Source of the DNA: Micromonospora sp. WMMD1128
GTDB lineage: Bacteria; Actinomycetota; Actinomycetes; Mycobacteriales; Micromonosporaceae
Direction: 5' to 3'
NCBI RefSeq assembly: GCF_027497235.1
Contig: NZ_CP114902.1
Location: 5,172,001-5,236,000, forward strand
Length of the DNA: 64,000 nucleotides
This document shows positions 9,122 through 17,474 of this stretch, piece after piece. The position numbers and the translations under genes are program-made. The first letter of the stretch is position 1. Each line of letters begins with the position of its first letter. The notes below the pieces were generated by a model, which worked only from the letters and a program-made list of their open reading frames with translations, did not search any database and was not told where the DNA came from.

Positions 9122-9375
9122 TCAGCGCGTCAGATCGGTCCTTACGGCAGACCGCGTTCGACGCCGGGTTGTCCACCGACGGGTAGGCGTGCGCGTGGCG
9201 GCGATCGCCAACCGCCGAGGCGGCCTCGACCACCGCGCGCACCGCGGCGGTGGCCAACCCTCGACCCTGGTGCCCGGGGAGCACCGCCGGTGTGCGCCCG
9301 CACCTCGGGGCTGTTCAGCGCCCGCAGCAGCGCCAGGTCGTCGGCGCTCCATCGGACGATGCGTACCTCGCTCAT
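9122..9375 (-). pseudogene. Broken GNAT acetyltransferase
   Basis: From ATG 9375 the frame reads MSEVRIVRWSADDLALLRAL, a typical GNAT N-terminus, for about 30 codons. The acetyl-CoA loop GHQGRGLATAAVRAVVEAA and the C-terminal SVDNPASNAVCRK segment then continue in a different frame down to the stop near 9126. The central strands between them are missing, so an internal deletion with frame loss is the simplest reading. The remnant converges on the aldo/keto reductase and is probably not functional. Confidence 0.7.
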
Positions 9376-9404
9376 GCCGCCGATCGAACCAGCCACCCCT
9401 GACC

Positions 9405-9437
9405 GAAGGCCCGCCAGATCGCATCTGGCGGGCCTTC
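9405..9437. repeat. 15-bp perfect inverted repeat between a GNAT remnant and flavin reductase gene
   Basis: GAAGGCCCGCCAGAT (9405-9419), a CGC loop, then its exact reverse complement to 9437. It lies between two divergent 5' ends, where a terminator is not expected. It could be a leftover terminator, an attenuator in the flavin reductase leader (41 bases before its start) or a protein-binding palindrome. Confidence 0.7.
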
Positions 9438-9477
9438 TGGCGCCTCGTGGGTGAGGCCGGCAACCAGGGAGGGCGGC

Positions 9478-10032
9478 ATGACAGCGTTGCGGCTCGCCGT
9501 GATCATCGGCAGCACCCGGGAGGGGCGGGTCGGCGACCGGATCGGTCGCTGGTTCGTCGCCGAGGCCCGCCGCCGCGTCGGGCTGGCCGTGCACGAGCTG
9601 GACCTGGCCGGGTACGCCTTCCCGGCCGCACTGCCCGCCGCGCGCACGCCGGCGATGCGGGAGTTCGCCGGGGAGGTGGCGCGGGCGGAGGCGTTCGTCG
9701 TGGTCACCCCGGAGTACAACCACAGCTTCCCGGCCTCGTTGAAACAGGCGATCGACGTCGCGTACGACGAGTGGCAGGCCAAGCCGGTCGGCTTCGTGTC
9801 GTACGGCTGCCGGTCCGTCGGCGTGCACGCGGTCGACCAGCTCCGGACGGTCTTCACCGCGCTGCACGCGATGACCGTGCGGGACACCGTCGGCCTCGAC
9901 CTGCTCGACGGCGAGCCCACCGGGCACGCCGAGGAACGGCTCCGGCAGGACGTCCGGCTGCTCCTCGACGAGCTGAGCTGGTGGGGGCTGGCGTTGCGCG
10001 AGGGTCGCGCGGCACGCCCGTACGCCTGCTGA
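9478..10032 (+). CDS. NADPH-dependent FMN reductase (flavodoxin fold)
   Basis: A 184-residue protein. The FMN phosphate-binding loop IIGSTREGRVG follows the first strand, and VVTPEYNHSFPASLKQAID is the second family signature. GGGAGGGC precedes ATG 9478. These enzymes reduce FMN, quinones or azo compounds with NADPH in the cytosol. It is followed 28 bases later by an ABC exporter operon, so co-transcription is possible. Confidence 0.92.
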   Translation: MTALRLAVIIGSTREGRVGDRIGRWFVAEARRRVGLAVHELDLAGYAFPAALPAARTPAMREFAGEVARAEAFVVVTPEYNHSFPASLKQAIDVAYDEWQAKPVGFVSYGCRSVGVHAVDQLRTVFTALHAMTVRDTVGLDLLDGEPTGHAEERLRQDVRLLLDELSWWGLALREGRAARPYAC

Positions 10033-10060
10033 GAACCACCCACGGAGAGAGGTATAGATC

Positions 10061-11074
10061 ATGAGTAACCGGAACACCGGCCTGGCCGTCGAGGCCGACG
10101 GCCTGGTCCGGTCGTTCGGCTCGACCCGGGCGCTCGACGGGCTGGACCTGCGGGTCCCCGCCGGCACCGTGTACGGGATGCTCGGGCCCAACGGCGCCGG
10201 CAAGACCACCGCGGTGCGCGTGCTGGCGACGCTGCTGCGCCCCGACGGCGGCACGGCCCGGGTCTTCGGCCACGACGTCGTCGCCGAGGCCGACGCGGTC
10301 CGCGCCCGGATGAGCCTGACCGGCCAGTACGCCTCGCTCGACGAGGACCTGACCGGCGCGGAGAACCTGGTCCTGTTGGGCCGGCTGCTCGGGCTGAGCC
10401 GTCCGGCCGCACGGGCGCGGGCCGAGGCGTTGCTCGCCGCGTTCGGGCTGACCGAGGCGGCGGGCCGGCAGGTGAAGAAGTATTCCGGCGGGATGCGGCG
10501 GCGGATCGACATCGCGGCGAGCATCCTGAACACGCCGGACCTGCTGTTCCTCGACGAGCCGACCACCGGGCTGGACCCGCGCAGCCGCAACCAGGTGTGG
10601 GAGATCGTCCGGGCGGTGGTCGCACACGGCACCACCGTGCTGCTGACCACGCAGTACCTGGACGAGGCCGACCAGCTCGCCGGCCGGATCGCGGTGGTCG
10701 ACCACGGCCGGGTGATCGCGGAGGGCACCCCGGGCGAGTTGAAGTCGTCGGTCGGCTCCGGCACCGTCCACGTGCGGCTGCGGGACGCCGGGCAGCGGTC
10801 CCGGGCCGAGCAGGTGCTGCGGACGGTGTTGAACGTGCCGGTGCAGCTCGCGGCCGACCCGGTGGCGCTCACCGCCCGGGTCGGCGAGGACGGCACCGAC
10901 CTGGAGGCCGGCGAGCAGGCTTCCCGCGCGCTGGGCGAGCTGGCCCGGGCCGGGATCGTGGTGGACGACTTCTCCCTCGGCCAGCCGAGCCTGGACGAGG
11001 TGTTCCTGGCCCTGACCGACCACCCGGCCGTCGAGGCGGACGAGCGGGACGACGAGCTGGAGGCAGCCCGATGA
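10061..11074 (+). CDS. DrrA-like ABC transporter ATP-binding protein
   Basis: A 337-residue ATPase with Walker [13 protein letters not shown] signature YSGGMRRR, Walker [14 protein letters not shown] and switch His in [12 protein letters not shown]. The C-terminal extension ([29 protein letters not shown]) is the regulatory region of daunorubicin-resistance-type (DrrA) ATPases. It overlaps the permease by ATGA at 11071-11074, so the pair forms one exporter. The substrate is unknown but this class exports drugs and lipophilic metabolites. Confidence 0.94.
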   Translation: MSNRNTGLAVEADGLVRSFGSTRALDGLDLRVPAGTVYGMLGPNGAGKTTAVRVLATLLRPDGGTARVFGHDVVAEADAVRARMSLTGQYASLDEDLTGAENLVLLGRLLGLSRPAARARAEALLAAFGLTEAAGRQVKKYSGGMRRRIDIAASILNTPDLLFLDEPTTGLDPRSRNQVWEIVRAVVAHGTTVLLTTQYLDEADQLAGRIAVVDHGRVIAEGTPGELKSSVGSGTVHVRLRDAGQRSRAEQVLRTVLNVPVQLAADPVALTARVGEDGTDLEAGEQASRALGELARAGIVVDDFSLGQPSLDEVFLALTDHPAVEADERDDELEAAR

Positions 11075-11925
11075 GCGACACCGTGACCACCACCGGGCCG
11101 GCGCCCTCCGTCTACGTGCCCTCCACCGAGGCGCTGGCCACCGTGCTCGCGCCCGCCGAACGACCGGCCCGGCCGAGCGCGCTCGCCGCGTCGCTGACGT
11201 TCGGTTGGCGGGCCGTACTGAAGATCAAGCACGTGCCGGAGCAGCTGTTCGACGTGACCGCGTTCCCGATCATCATGGTGCTGATGTTCACGTACCTGTT
11301 CGGCGGCGCGCTCGCCGACAACCCGCGGGCGTACCTCCAGTTCTTCCTGCCCGGCATCATGGTCACGAGCGTCGTGATGATCACCATGTACACCGGGGTG
11401 GGGTTGAACAACGACATCGAGAAGGGCGTCTTCGACCGCATCCGTACCCTGCCGGTGTGGCGGCCGGCGGCGCTCGTCGGCATGATCTTCGGCGACGTGC
11501 TGCGCTACATCCTGGCCGCCGTCGTCATCCTCGGGGTGGGGCTGGTGCTCGGGTTCCGTCCCGACGGCGGCCTGCTCGGGGTGCTGGCCGGGATCGGCCT
11601 GTTGGTGATCTTCTCGTTCGCGTTCTCCTGGGTGTGGACGTTCTTCGGCCTGGTGCTGCGCAGCGAGAAGTCGGTGATGGGGGTCAGCATGATGGTGCTG
11701 TTCCCGCTGACGTTCCTGAGCAACGTGTTCGTCGAGCCGGCCACCATGCCGGGCTGGTTGCAGGCGTTCGTCAAGGTCAATCCGATCACCCATCTGGTCG
11801 CCTCGGTCCGGGCCGTGATGGCCGGCTCCACGGACGCCACGAACACGATGTGGCTCCTGCTGTGGAGTGCCGGTTTCGTGGTGGTGTTCGGCACGCTTAC
11901 CATGCGCCGCTACAACCGCCGCTGA
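11071..11925 (+). CDS. DrrB-like ABC transporter permease
   Basis: A 284-residue ABC-2 type permease with six predicted membrane segments, for example [50 protein letters not shown] and the last helix before RRYNRR. The ABC-2 signature region [21 protein letters not shown] sits between helices 5 and 6. Translation is coupled to the ATPase by the 4-base overlap. A strong terminator follows ten bases after the stop. Confidence 0.93.
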   Translation: MSDTVTTTGPAPSVYVPSTEALATVLAPAERPARPSALAASLTFGWRAVLKIKHVPEQLFDVTAFPIIMVLMFTYLFGGALADNPRAYLQFFLPGIMVTSVVMITMYTGVGLNNDIEKGVFDRIRTLPVWRPAALVGMIFGDVLRYILAAVVILGVGLVLGFRPDGGLLGVLAGIGLLVIFSFAFSWVWTFFGLVLRSEKSVMGVSMMVLFPLTFLSNVFVEPATMPGWLQAFVKVNPITHLVASVRAVMAGSTDATNTMWLLLWSAGFVVVFGTLTMRRYNRR

Positions 11926-11934
11926 CCTATTTAC

Positions 11935-11969
11935 GGTGGCGGGGTCCGCCGGGCGCGGACCCCGCCACC
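11935..11969 (+). terminator. Strong hairpin terminator of the ABC exporter operon
   Basis: GGTGGCGGGGTCCGC (11935-11949), loop CGGGC, and the exact complement to 11969 give a 15-base-pair perfect stem directly after the permease stop. Confidence 0.85.
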
Positions 11970-12072
11970 TCGGCGTAACGCCGCGGAGGCGGGGCGACCA
12001 GGGTTTGTTGTCCGGCCAGATCTTCAGTCGTCCAAGCGGCAGGAACATGCTCCCGACAGGCGGGAACCCGCG

Positions 12073-12153
12073 CTTGATCGACCCCATTTCGCCGAGGTGG
12101 CGGGGTCGAGCGGGCTTGGTTACCGCCACCTCGCCGAGATGGTGTCGATCAAG
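12073..12153. repeat. Long imperfect inverted repeat (about 32-bp arms)
   Basis: The left arm starts CTTGATCGACCCCATTTCGC and the reverse complement of the right arm starts CTTGATCGACACCATCTCGG; both continue into GAGGTGGCGG, with about five mismatches over 32 bases. The GAGGTGGCGGGGTC core also resembles the terminator stem at 11935-11969. It looks like a dispersed intergenic palindrome (REP-like) in the otherwise gene-free stretch 11970-12214, between two convergent genes. Confidence 0.7.
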
Positions 12154-12214
12154 ACGCCGGCCACCCCTTCGCTGCGGGCACGGGCGGGCGCGGTGCGTGG
12201 GTGGGGGTTGGCGG

Positions 12215-15200
12215 TCAGAGTTGCCAGGGGACCGGCTCGGCCGGCAGGTAGCGGCAGGTGCCACCGGTGGTAACCGACTCGCGCAGGTGGGCGGCGAGCG
12301 CCGGGTGCCGCTGCTCGATCCGCCGCAGCGTGTCCCGGATCCGGCCGGTCACCGCCTTACGCGCCCGTTCGGCCTGGTCGCCCAGTCGACGGGTGCGCCC
12401 GGCCAGCCCGGCGGCGGCACGCAGCTCGTCGAGCAGGGCCGCGCGTTCGGCGTCCAGGGCCGCCAGCCGCCGCGTGTCGTCGCGCGCCGCAGCCCGGTCG
12501 ATCTCGTCGTCGAGCCGCCGCAGGTGCTGCCGGTAGCGCGCCTTCGCCTCGTCGTCGAGCACCGGGTCGGCGCCGAGCCGGCGGGCGGCGACCAACTCCA
12601 CGCCGGCCGCAGGGTCGAGCAGCTCGACCGCGGGCACGTCCACACCCGGTCGACTCAGCAGCAGCCGCAGGTCATGCAGGCCCTTCGCGTCGGGGAGGTG
12701 CACCACCGCGCCCGCGTAGGCGAGCCGCCACACCGACCCGTCGAGGCAGAACTCCGGCCCACCCGCACCCGCCTGCCCACCCGTCCCGTCGTGGACCTGG
12801 TGCCCGGCCGCAGCCAGCCGGTCCTGCGTCGTCGCCGCAACCAGCCGCTCCACCGGCGCCGCGGCCAGCCGCTCCACCCGAACCACGCCCGGCGCGGACG
12901 CCTCGACCAGCCGCTCCACCACCTGGGCCATGCCCGGCGCGGACGCCTCGACCAGTCGCTCGACGACCTGGGCCATGCCCAGCGCCCGCGCCTGCGCCAC
13001 CGTCTCGGCCCGCAGCCGGGCCGCCTCCACCGTGTCGCCCGGCCCGCCCCGCCCAATCAACGCCCGGACCAGACCGGCCCGGCTCAGCACCGACCAGGGC
13101 CGGGCGCCGAGCCGGTCGGCGGCGTCCCGGGCCGCCGCGTAGCCGGCGACCGCGTCGTCCCACCGCCGTTCCGCCGCGTCCACGGTGGCCAGCCAGAGGT
13201 CGACCGGGCCGCCGATGTCGCAGCCGAACAACGCCACCAGCCACCGCCCGCGGTGCGGCGCCAGGGCCGTCCGCGCCTCGGCGCATCGGCGGGGGTCGCC
13301 GTCCACCGCCGCCGCCTGGGCCCGCAACCGAAGCCACAGCGTCGACACCGGGCGGGGGTACGCGGTCCCGGCGGCCTCGATCCCGCCGATGATCCGGCGT
13401 ACGGTCGCCGCGTCGCCACGTTCGGCGGCGGTGATCCCCCGGAGCAACTCCACCTGCGGGTGGTTGGCCGGGCCGGGCCGGTCGAGCAGAGCCTCAGCCT
13501 CGGCGAGCCGCCCCCGCAGCACCAGCAGCGACCAGCGCAGGTGGTGTGCCATGAAGGCGTGTTCGGAGTGCTCCCACTCGCCGTAGCCGTCCAGCTCGGC
13601 ATAGCTTGCCTCGGCGGCGGCGAAGTCACCCTGGAACGCGGCGATGATGCCGCTGTCGACGGCCGCCGCCATCCGCTGCCGGGCCACGTCGCCCGCGCGG
13701 CACCCGGTGACGAAGGCGCTCAACTCGTGCCGGTAGCCCGGATCGCCCAGCTCAAGCAGCGCCACCCAGCGCAGCGAGGTGGCCCACAGCTCGGTCTCCC
13801 GGTCGCCGCCGCGGCGGGCCACCTCCCGGATCTCCGCAGTGACCACCGCCCGCTCCGGCGCGGTGCCGAGCCCCCAGGTGGTGTCGTGGCGGGCCCACAG
13901 GCTGAAGGTGAGCGCCTCGTCGTCGCGGCCGTGCCGGGCCAGCGTCTCGGTGGCGGTGATCAGGTCGGTGACCAGGGCCGGCGTCGACCGCTCCGGGTCG
14001 GGCGGGCCGATCAACCCCGCGTACGCCTCCCGGACCAGCGCGTCGGCGTCGAGCCGGCGGCGGGTGGCCGCGTGCTGGCCGTGGACGGTGAGCGCCACCC
14101 GGGCCAGCAGGACCGGCTCGTCGAGCCCTCGGGCCAGCGTGGCGGCGTCGACGAGCAGCGGCTCGGCCTCCCCCGGTGTCCCGGAGTGATGCAGCAGCCC
14201 GGCCAGTTCCAGCAGCACCCGGACCCGCCGGACCGGCTCGTCGGTGACGTCGAGCGCCCGCCGGAAGTGCCGCACCGACTCCGCCACGGCGAGCCGGCCG
14301 CTCGCGTCCCGCGCGGCGGCCACCAGCAGGTCACCGGCGCGTGCCGGGTCCAGCTCCGCGCCGGCGAGCCAGGCGTGGCGGGCCAGGTCGGCCGGGATGA
14401 GCCGGCCCACGAGCGGGTCGGAGTCGACGGCCCGGACCACGGCGGCGTGCCGGGTGCGCCGTTCGTCCTCGGACAGCCCGTCGTAGAGCGTCTCCCGGAC
14501 CAGGTCGTGCACGAAGGCGAACCGGCCGCCGCCTCGGGCCAGCACCAGCCGAGCGGCGGCGGCCCGGTCGAGCAGCCGGTCCACCTGCGCGGCCGGACCG
14601 GGTACGCAGGCGGCGAGCGTCTGCCGGTGGAACTCGCGGCCGAGCACGGCGGCCACGGTCAGCGTTTCGACCACCGGGGCGGGCAGTTGGTCGAGCCGGC
14701 GGCGCACCGCCTCCCGTACGCCGGGCGCGATGGTGTCGGCGAGACCACCTGTGTGCCAGAGCCGCGCGGTCTGCTCGACGAAGAACGGGTTGCCGCCGGT
14801 GCGTCGGTGCACCTCGTCGACGAGGCCCGCGCCGGGTTCCCGGCCGGCGGTGCGGCTGATCAGCGCGGCCACCTCGTCGCGGCGCAAACCGGCGAGCGTG
14901 ACGGTGGTGGCCTTGGCGGTCAACGGCAGCAACAGTGGCCGCAGCGGGTGGTCGCCGGCTTCGACCTCGGCGTCGCGGTAGGTGCCGATCAGCAGCAGCC
15001 GCTCGAACCAGGTGTGCTGGGTGGCGAACTGGAGCAGCCGCAGCGACGCCGGGTCGGCCCAGTGCAGGTCATCGAGGACCACCACGACCGGTCGGTGCTG
15101 GGCGACGGTGACGAGCGCGCTTGTCACCGCGTCGTGCCGGACGAACTCGGCCCGCTCACCGTCCTCGGGCGGGCCGCCGCGGTCGACGATCGCGTCGTCC

Positions 15201-15544
15201 GCGGCGGTTCCGTGCTCGCCGAGCAGGGCCGCCAGCCCGGCCGCCGCGGCCTCCCGCGCGGCCGGCGGATCGTCGGTGGACCGGGCCAACCGGCGCAGCA
15301 CCTGCAACCAGGGCCAGTAGTCGGGGGCGGTGTCGGAATCCCAGCACGCGGCGCCGAACACCAACGCCCCACGCCCGCGGGCCTCGCCGGCTGCGGCCGA
15401 GACCAGGGTGGTCTTGCCGATGCCCGGCTCGCCCGTGACCAGGACCAGGCCGCCGTGGCTGTCGATCACCCGGGTCACCTCGGCGCGCAGCAGCCCCGCC
15501 GGGTGTTCCCGGCCGATCATCTCCTCGCGCGACCGCGGCTCCAT
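12215..15544 (-). CDS. Large AAA/STAND-type signalling ATPase (LuxR/cyclase-associated type without HTH)
   Basis: A 1109-residue protein. The N-terminal ATPase (residues about 10-330) has Walker A GEPGIGKTT, Walker B VVVVLDDLHWADP and later RLDQLPAPVVETL, the arrangement of the predicted AAA module found in LuxR-type and adenylate-cyclase-linked regulators. The middle is a long helical-repeat (TPR-like) region. The C-terminal part has a segment LAYAGAVVHLPDAKGLHDLRLLLSRPG, known from this family, and ends in a charged coiled region instead of a LuxR helix-turn-helix. It is therefore probably a signal-sensing scaffold rather than a DNA binder. Two tandem 15-residue repeats (MAQVVERLVEASAPG) occur near residue 870. 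Confidence 0.8.
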   Translation of the reverse strand: MEPRSREEMIGREHPAGLLRAEVTRVIDSHGGLVLVTGEPGIGKTTLVSAAAGEARGRGALVFGAACWDSDTAPDYWPWLQVLRRLARSTDDPPAAREAAAAGLAALLGEHGTAADDAIVDRGGPPEDGERAEFVRHDAVTSALVTVAQHRPVVVVLDDLHWADPASLRLLQFATQHTWFERLLLIGTYRDAEVEAGDHPLRPLLLPLTAKATTVTLAGLRRDEVAALISRTAGREPGAGLVDEVHRRTGGNPFFVEQTARLWHTGGLADTIAPGVREAVRRRLDQLPAPVVETLTVAAVLGREFHRQTLAACVPGPAAQVDRLLDRAAAARLVLARGGGRFAFVHDLVRETLYDGLSEDERRTRHAAVVRAVDSDPLVGRLIPADLARHAWLAGAELDPARAGDLLVAAARDASGRLAVAESVRHFRRALDVTDEPVRRVRVLLELAGLLHHSGTPGEAEPLLVDAATLARGLDEPVLLARVALTVHGQHAATRRRLDADALVREAYAGLIGPPDPERSTPALVTDLITATETLARHGRDDEALTFSLWARHDTTWGLGTAPERAVVTAEIREVARRGGDRETELWATSLRWVALLELGDPGYRHELSAFVTGCRAGDVARQRMAAAVDSGIIAAFQGDFAAAEASYAELDGYGEWEHSEHAFMAHHLRWSLLVLRGRLAEAEALLDRPGPANHPQVELLRGITAAERGDAATVRRIIGGIEAAGTAYPRPVSTLWLRLRAQAAAVDGDPRRCAEARTALAPHRGRWLVALFGCDIGGPVDLWLATVDAAERRWDDAVAGYAAARDAADRLGARPWSVLSRAGLVRALIGRGGPGDTVEAARLRAETVAQARALGMAQVVERLVEASAPGMAQVVERLVEASAPGVVRVERLAAAPVERLVAATTQDRLAAAGHQVHDGTGGQAGAGGPEFCLDGSVWRLAYAGAVVHLPDAKGLHDLRLLLSRPGVDVPAVELLDPAAGVELVAARRLGADPVLDDEAKARYRQHLRRLDDEIDRAAARDDTRRLAALDAERAALLDELRAAAGLAGRTRRLGDQAERARKAVTGRIRDTLRRIEQRHPALAAHLRESVTTGGTCRYLPAEPVPWQL
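12888..12977 (-). repeat. Tandem 45-bp coding repeat (two units)
   Basis: Units 12888-12932 and 12933-12977 differ at three positions and encode two copies of MAQVVERLVEASAPG in frame within the large ATPase, followed by a degenerate third unit VVRVERLAAAP. This is recent in-frame duplication inside a helical region. Confidence 0.85.
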
Positions 15545-15604
15545 GGCCTCCCGACGCTAGCCGACGGGTCCGACACCCGAGGGCCGCCGACACCGCGGTG
15601 GGCG

Positions 15605-15808
15605 TCAGAGGCTGCCGCCTCCGGTGCTGCGCAGGTTGCTGCCGTCGGTCGGGTTGCGGTGGTCGTCGAGCCGGCGGCGCGCCTCGGCCGACGCCGCCAG
15701 GTCGCGGACCCGGCCGGCCGGGTCCGCCGCACTGCGTCGCAGTCGGCGCCAGATCGCCAGGGCTACCAGGACTACCACGACGACGAGAATGACGATGAGC
15801 CAGCGCAT
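15605..15808 (-). CDS. Small single-span membrane protein
   Basis: A 67-residue protein starting at ATG 15808, chosen because GGAGG lies five bases upstream. One N-terminal hydrophobic helix (LIVILVVVVVLVALAIW) is followed by an Arg-rich stretch and a polar cytoplasmic tail. Function is unknown. It lies between the large ATPase and the Cys-rich protein gene, all on the minus strand. Confidence 0.65.
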   Translation of the reverse strand: MRWLIVILVVVVVLVALAIWRRLRRSAADPAGRVRDLAASAEARRRLDDHRNPTDGSNLRSTGGGSL

Positions 15809-15859
15809 GACGTCCTCCATCCGTCCGTGACGGGAGTTGTGTCCAGTGTGAACGGCCGG

Positions 15860-16270
15860 TCAAGGGAGGCGGGCGTCGGTGACCACGTGCGAGCAGGCCG
15901 GGCAGGCCGCCGGCCCCTGCTCGGCGAACCACCGGCAGGTACGCCGGATCGCGCACCTCGGCAGCGTCTCCTCGGCGGGCGGCGCGGTCTCGGCGTACGA
16001 GGCGGCCATCCGGGCGCCCAGACCACAGTGCGAGCCGGTCCAGAAACCGCAGGACGAGGTGACGCAGGGGCCGGCGAGCCGCACCCGCGACTCGATCGGC
16101 CCGGCGGAGTCGTCGACACCGGCGAGCGCCACCTCGGCCGGCACCGCGGGCGTCACGTAGGCCACCCGGCCCGCCGGAGTGATCATGCCGAGGAACACGG
16201 TGGCGTTGGACGCCGGGGTGCTCGGGCACATCCGCTCCGGTGGGCCGGCGGGCGGGGCGACGTCGGTCAC
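15860..16270 (-). CDS. Small cysteine-rich protein, unknown function
   Basis: A 136-residue protein starting at GTG 16270, which overlaps the stop of the preceding gene as GTGA. Nine or so cysteines are concentrated in the C-terminal half: GPCVTSSCGFW, GSHCGLG, PRCAIRRTCRWF and ACPACSH. The paired CxxC and CxxxC spacing suggests a metal site or Fe-S cluster, but I recognise no family. It is the last gene of a three-gene operon with an 86-residue protein and a Tat-exported protein. Confidence 0.6.
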   Translation of the reverse strand: MTDVAPPAGPPERMCPSTPASNATVFLGMITPAGRVAYVTPAVPAEVALAGVDDSAGPIESRVRLAGPCVTSSCGFWTGSHCGLGARMAASYAETAPPAEETLPRCAIRRTCRWFAEQGPAACPACSHVVTDARLP

Positions 16271-16527
16271 CGCTGGATCCAGAACCCGATGTCGTTGATC
16301 TTCTGGCCGAGATCCTGCGCGAGCACGCCGTCGAGCACCCAGAGCCCGTACCACTCGGGGCGCAGCTTCAGGTTGCCGTGGCCGAGGGTGAGCGGGTTGA
16401 CGAGCTTGGCGTTTGCGGTACGCAGGGCGGCCAGGCCGGCCTTCTGGATCTCGCCGGCGATCAGGGTCTGCTGGTCTGCGGTCAGGTCGACGCCGTCGAC
16501 CACGAAGCGGAACTCGTTGCGGGCCAT
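16267..16527 (-). CDS. Small conserved-looking protein of unknown function (86 aa)
   Basis: An 86-residue protein with GGAGGTAA seven bases before ATG 16527. It reads FRFVVDGVDLTADQQTLIAGEIQKAG in its N-terminal half (a strand then an amphipathic helix) and ends VLAQDLGQKINDIGFWIQR. The overall look is that of the small leader-like or carrier-like proteins sometimes paired with maturation enzymes, but no cleavage motif is evident. It is coupled to the Cys-rich gene by GTGA and follows the Tat-exported protein by 14 bases. Confidence 0.65.
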   Translation of the reverse strand: MARNEFRFVVDGVDLTADQQTLIAGEIQKAGLAALRTANAKLVNPLTLGHGNLKLRPEWYGLWVLDGVLAQDLGQKINDIGFWIQR

Positions 16528-16541
16528 CGTGTTACCTCCGG

Positions 16542-17255
16542 TCACTCGTACGATTCGGTGCCCAGCCCGCGACGCAGGCTGGTCCGGGTGAAGGCCGCCC
16601 AGCCGGCGTGCGAGGCGGCGTCGGCGGGCTGGCCGGCGCGGGCGAGGACCCGGCCGGCGTGCTCCGGCCAGCGCCCGGCGGTGGCCGCCGCGTCGCCCCA
16701 GAGCTCGCGGCAGGCGGCGACCGCGAAGGCGATCTGCTCCGACGCGCCGGTGAACCCGGCCGGGCCGTCGCCGACCCGGATCGTGCCGTCCGGCCGGACC
16801 CGCACGCTCGGGAAGTGGTGGTGCAGGCTGGCGAGCGTGGCCAGGTGCGCGGCGTCGCGCCGGGCGGCGGCGAACCCGGCGTACGTCTCGTCGTCGCGTC
16901 GGTAGCGGATCGCGTGCAGGACCAGCGCGTCGCCGGCCGGCTCGATCCGGGCGACCACCTGCGTGGGCGCGCTCCACGAGCGGGGGGAGTTCGCCGACCA
17001 GAACGCCAGCCACACGGCGAGCCGGGCGTGGAAGTCGGCCTGCACGCCGACCGCCGACGCGGAGCCGCCGGGTGAGTGCAGCACGGCGGCGGCGATCCGG
17101 TCCCGGGTGAGCAACGGCGTTCCGGTGCGGGCCGGAGCCGCCGCCGCGGTGCCGGTGGTGGAGGCGACGGTCAGGCCGGTCAGGGTGACCGCCGAGGCCG
17201 CCGCGGCGCCGGCGAGGAGTCGCCGGCGATCGAACGGGTGTCCGTTGTCGTTCAT
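16542..17255 (-). CDS. Tat-exported protein of unknown function
   Basis: A 237-residue protein whose N-terminus FDRRRLLAGAAAASAVTLTG is a twin-arginine signal, with likely cleavage after AAAA near residue 40. The mature domain is rich in Trp, His and Arg (LHHHFPSVRVRPDG, SAPTQVVARIEP) and I do not recognise a family. It is the first gene of the operon with the 86-residue and Cys-rich proteins. The 219-base gap upstream (17256-17474) probably carries the promoter. Confidence 0.65.
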   Translation of the reverse strand: MNDNGHPFDRRRLLAGAAAASAVTLTGLTVASTTGTAAAAPARTGTPLLTRDRIAAAVLHSPGGSASAVGVQADFHARLAVWLAFWSANSPRSWSAPTQVVARIEPAGDALVLHAIRYRRDDETYAGFAAARRDAAHLATLASLHHHFPSVRVRPDGTIRVGDGPAGFTGASEQIAFAVAACRELWGDAAATAGRWPEHAGRVLARAGQPADAASHAGWAAFTRTSLRRGLGTESYE

Positions 17256-17416
17256 GGTCGGCCCTTCGTCGACGCCCAGTGGGTCGACGCTATCGACCGG
17301 AAAAGATCAGTTGAACACCAGGCGTGACGGGAGGTTGACAGCAAAATCGGGGATTCCCGGCGGCGTGAATAGCGTTCCTGTGCCCGGGTCGCGGCATGGG
17401 ACGCCCCGGGGCGTGG

Positions 17417-17456
17417 CACGCACGGCCGGGTTACCGCACGCACGCCCGGGTCACCG
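17417..17456. repeat. Two tandem 20-bp direct repeats
   Basis: CACGCACGGCCGGGTTACCG (17417-17436) is followed directly by a copy with two substitutions (17437-17456). They lie just past the stop of the MmyB regulator gene and upstream of the Tat-protein operon, so they could be a regulator-binding site for that operon. Confidence 0.6.
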
Positions 17457-17474
17457 CACGGGACGTCGCACCGC

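Noticed and set aside
9142..12264. A 1040-codon open frame on the minus strand across the flavin reductase and ABC genes
   Set aside because: It is antisense to three well-supported genes and reads as low-complexity Pro/Arg/Ser. Long antisense frames are a by-product of very high GC.
11867..16591. A 1574-codon open frame on the plus strand
   Set aside because: It is antisense to the large AAA ATPase and its neighbours, with no motif or compositional sign of coding.
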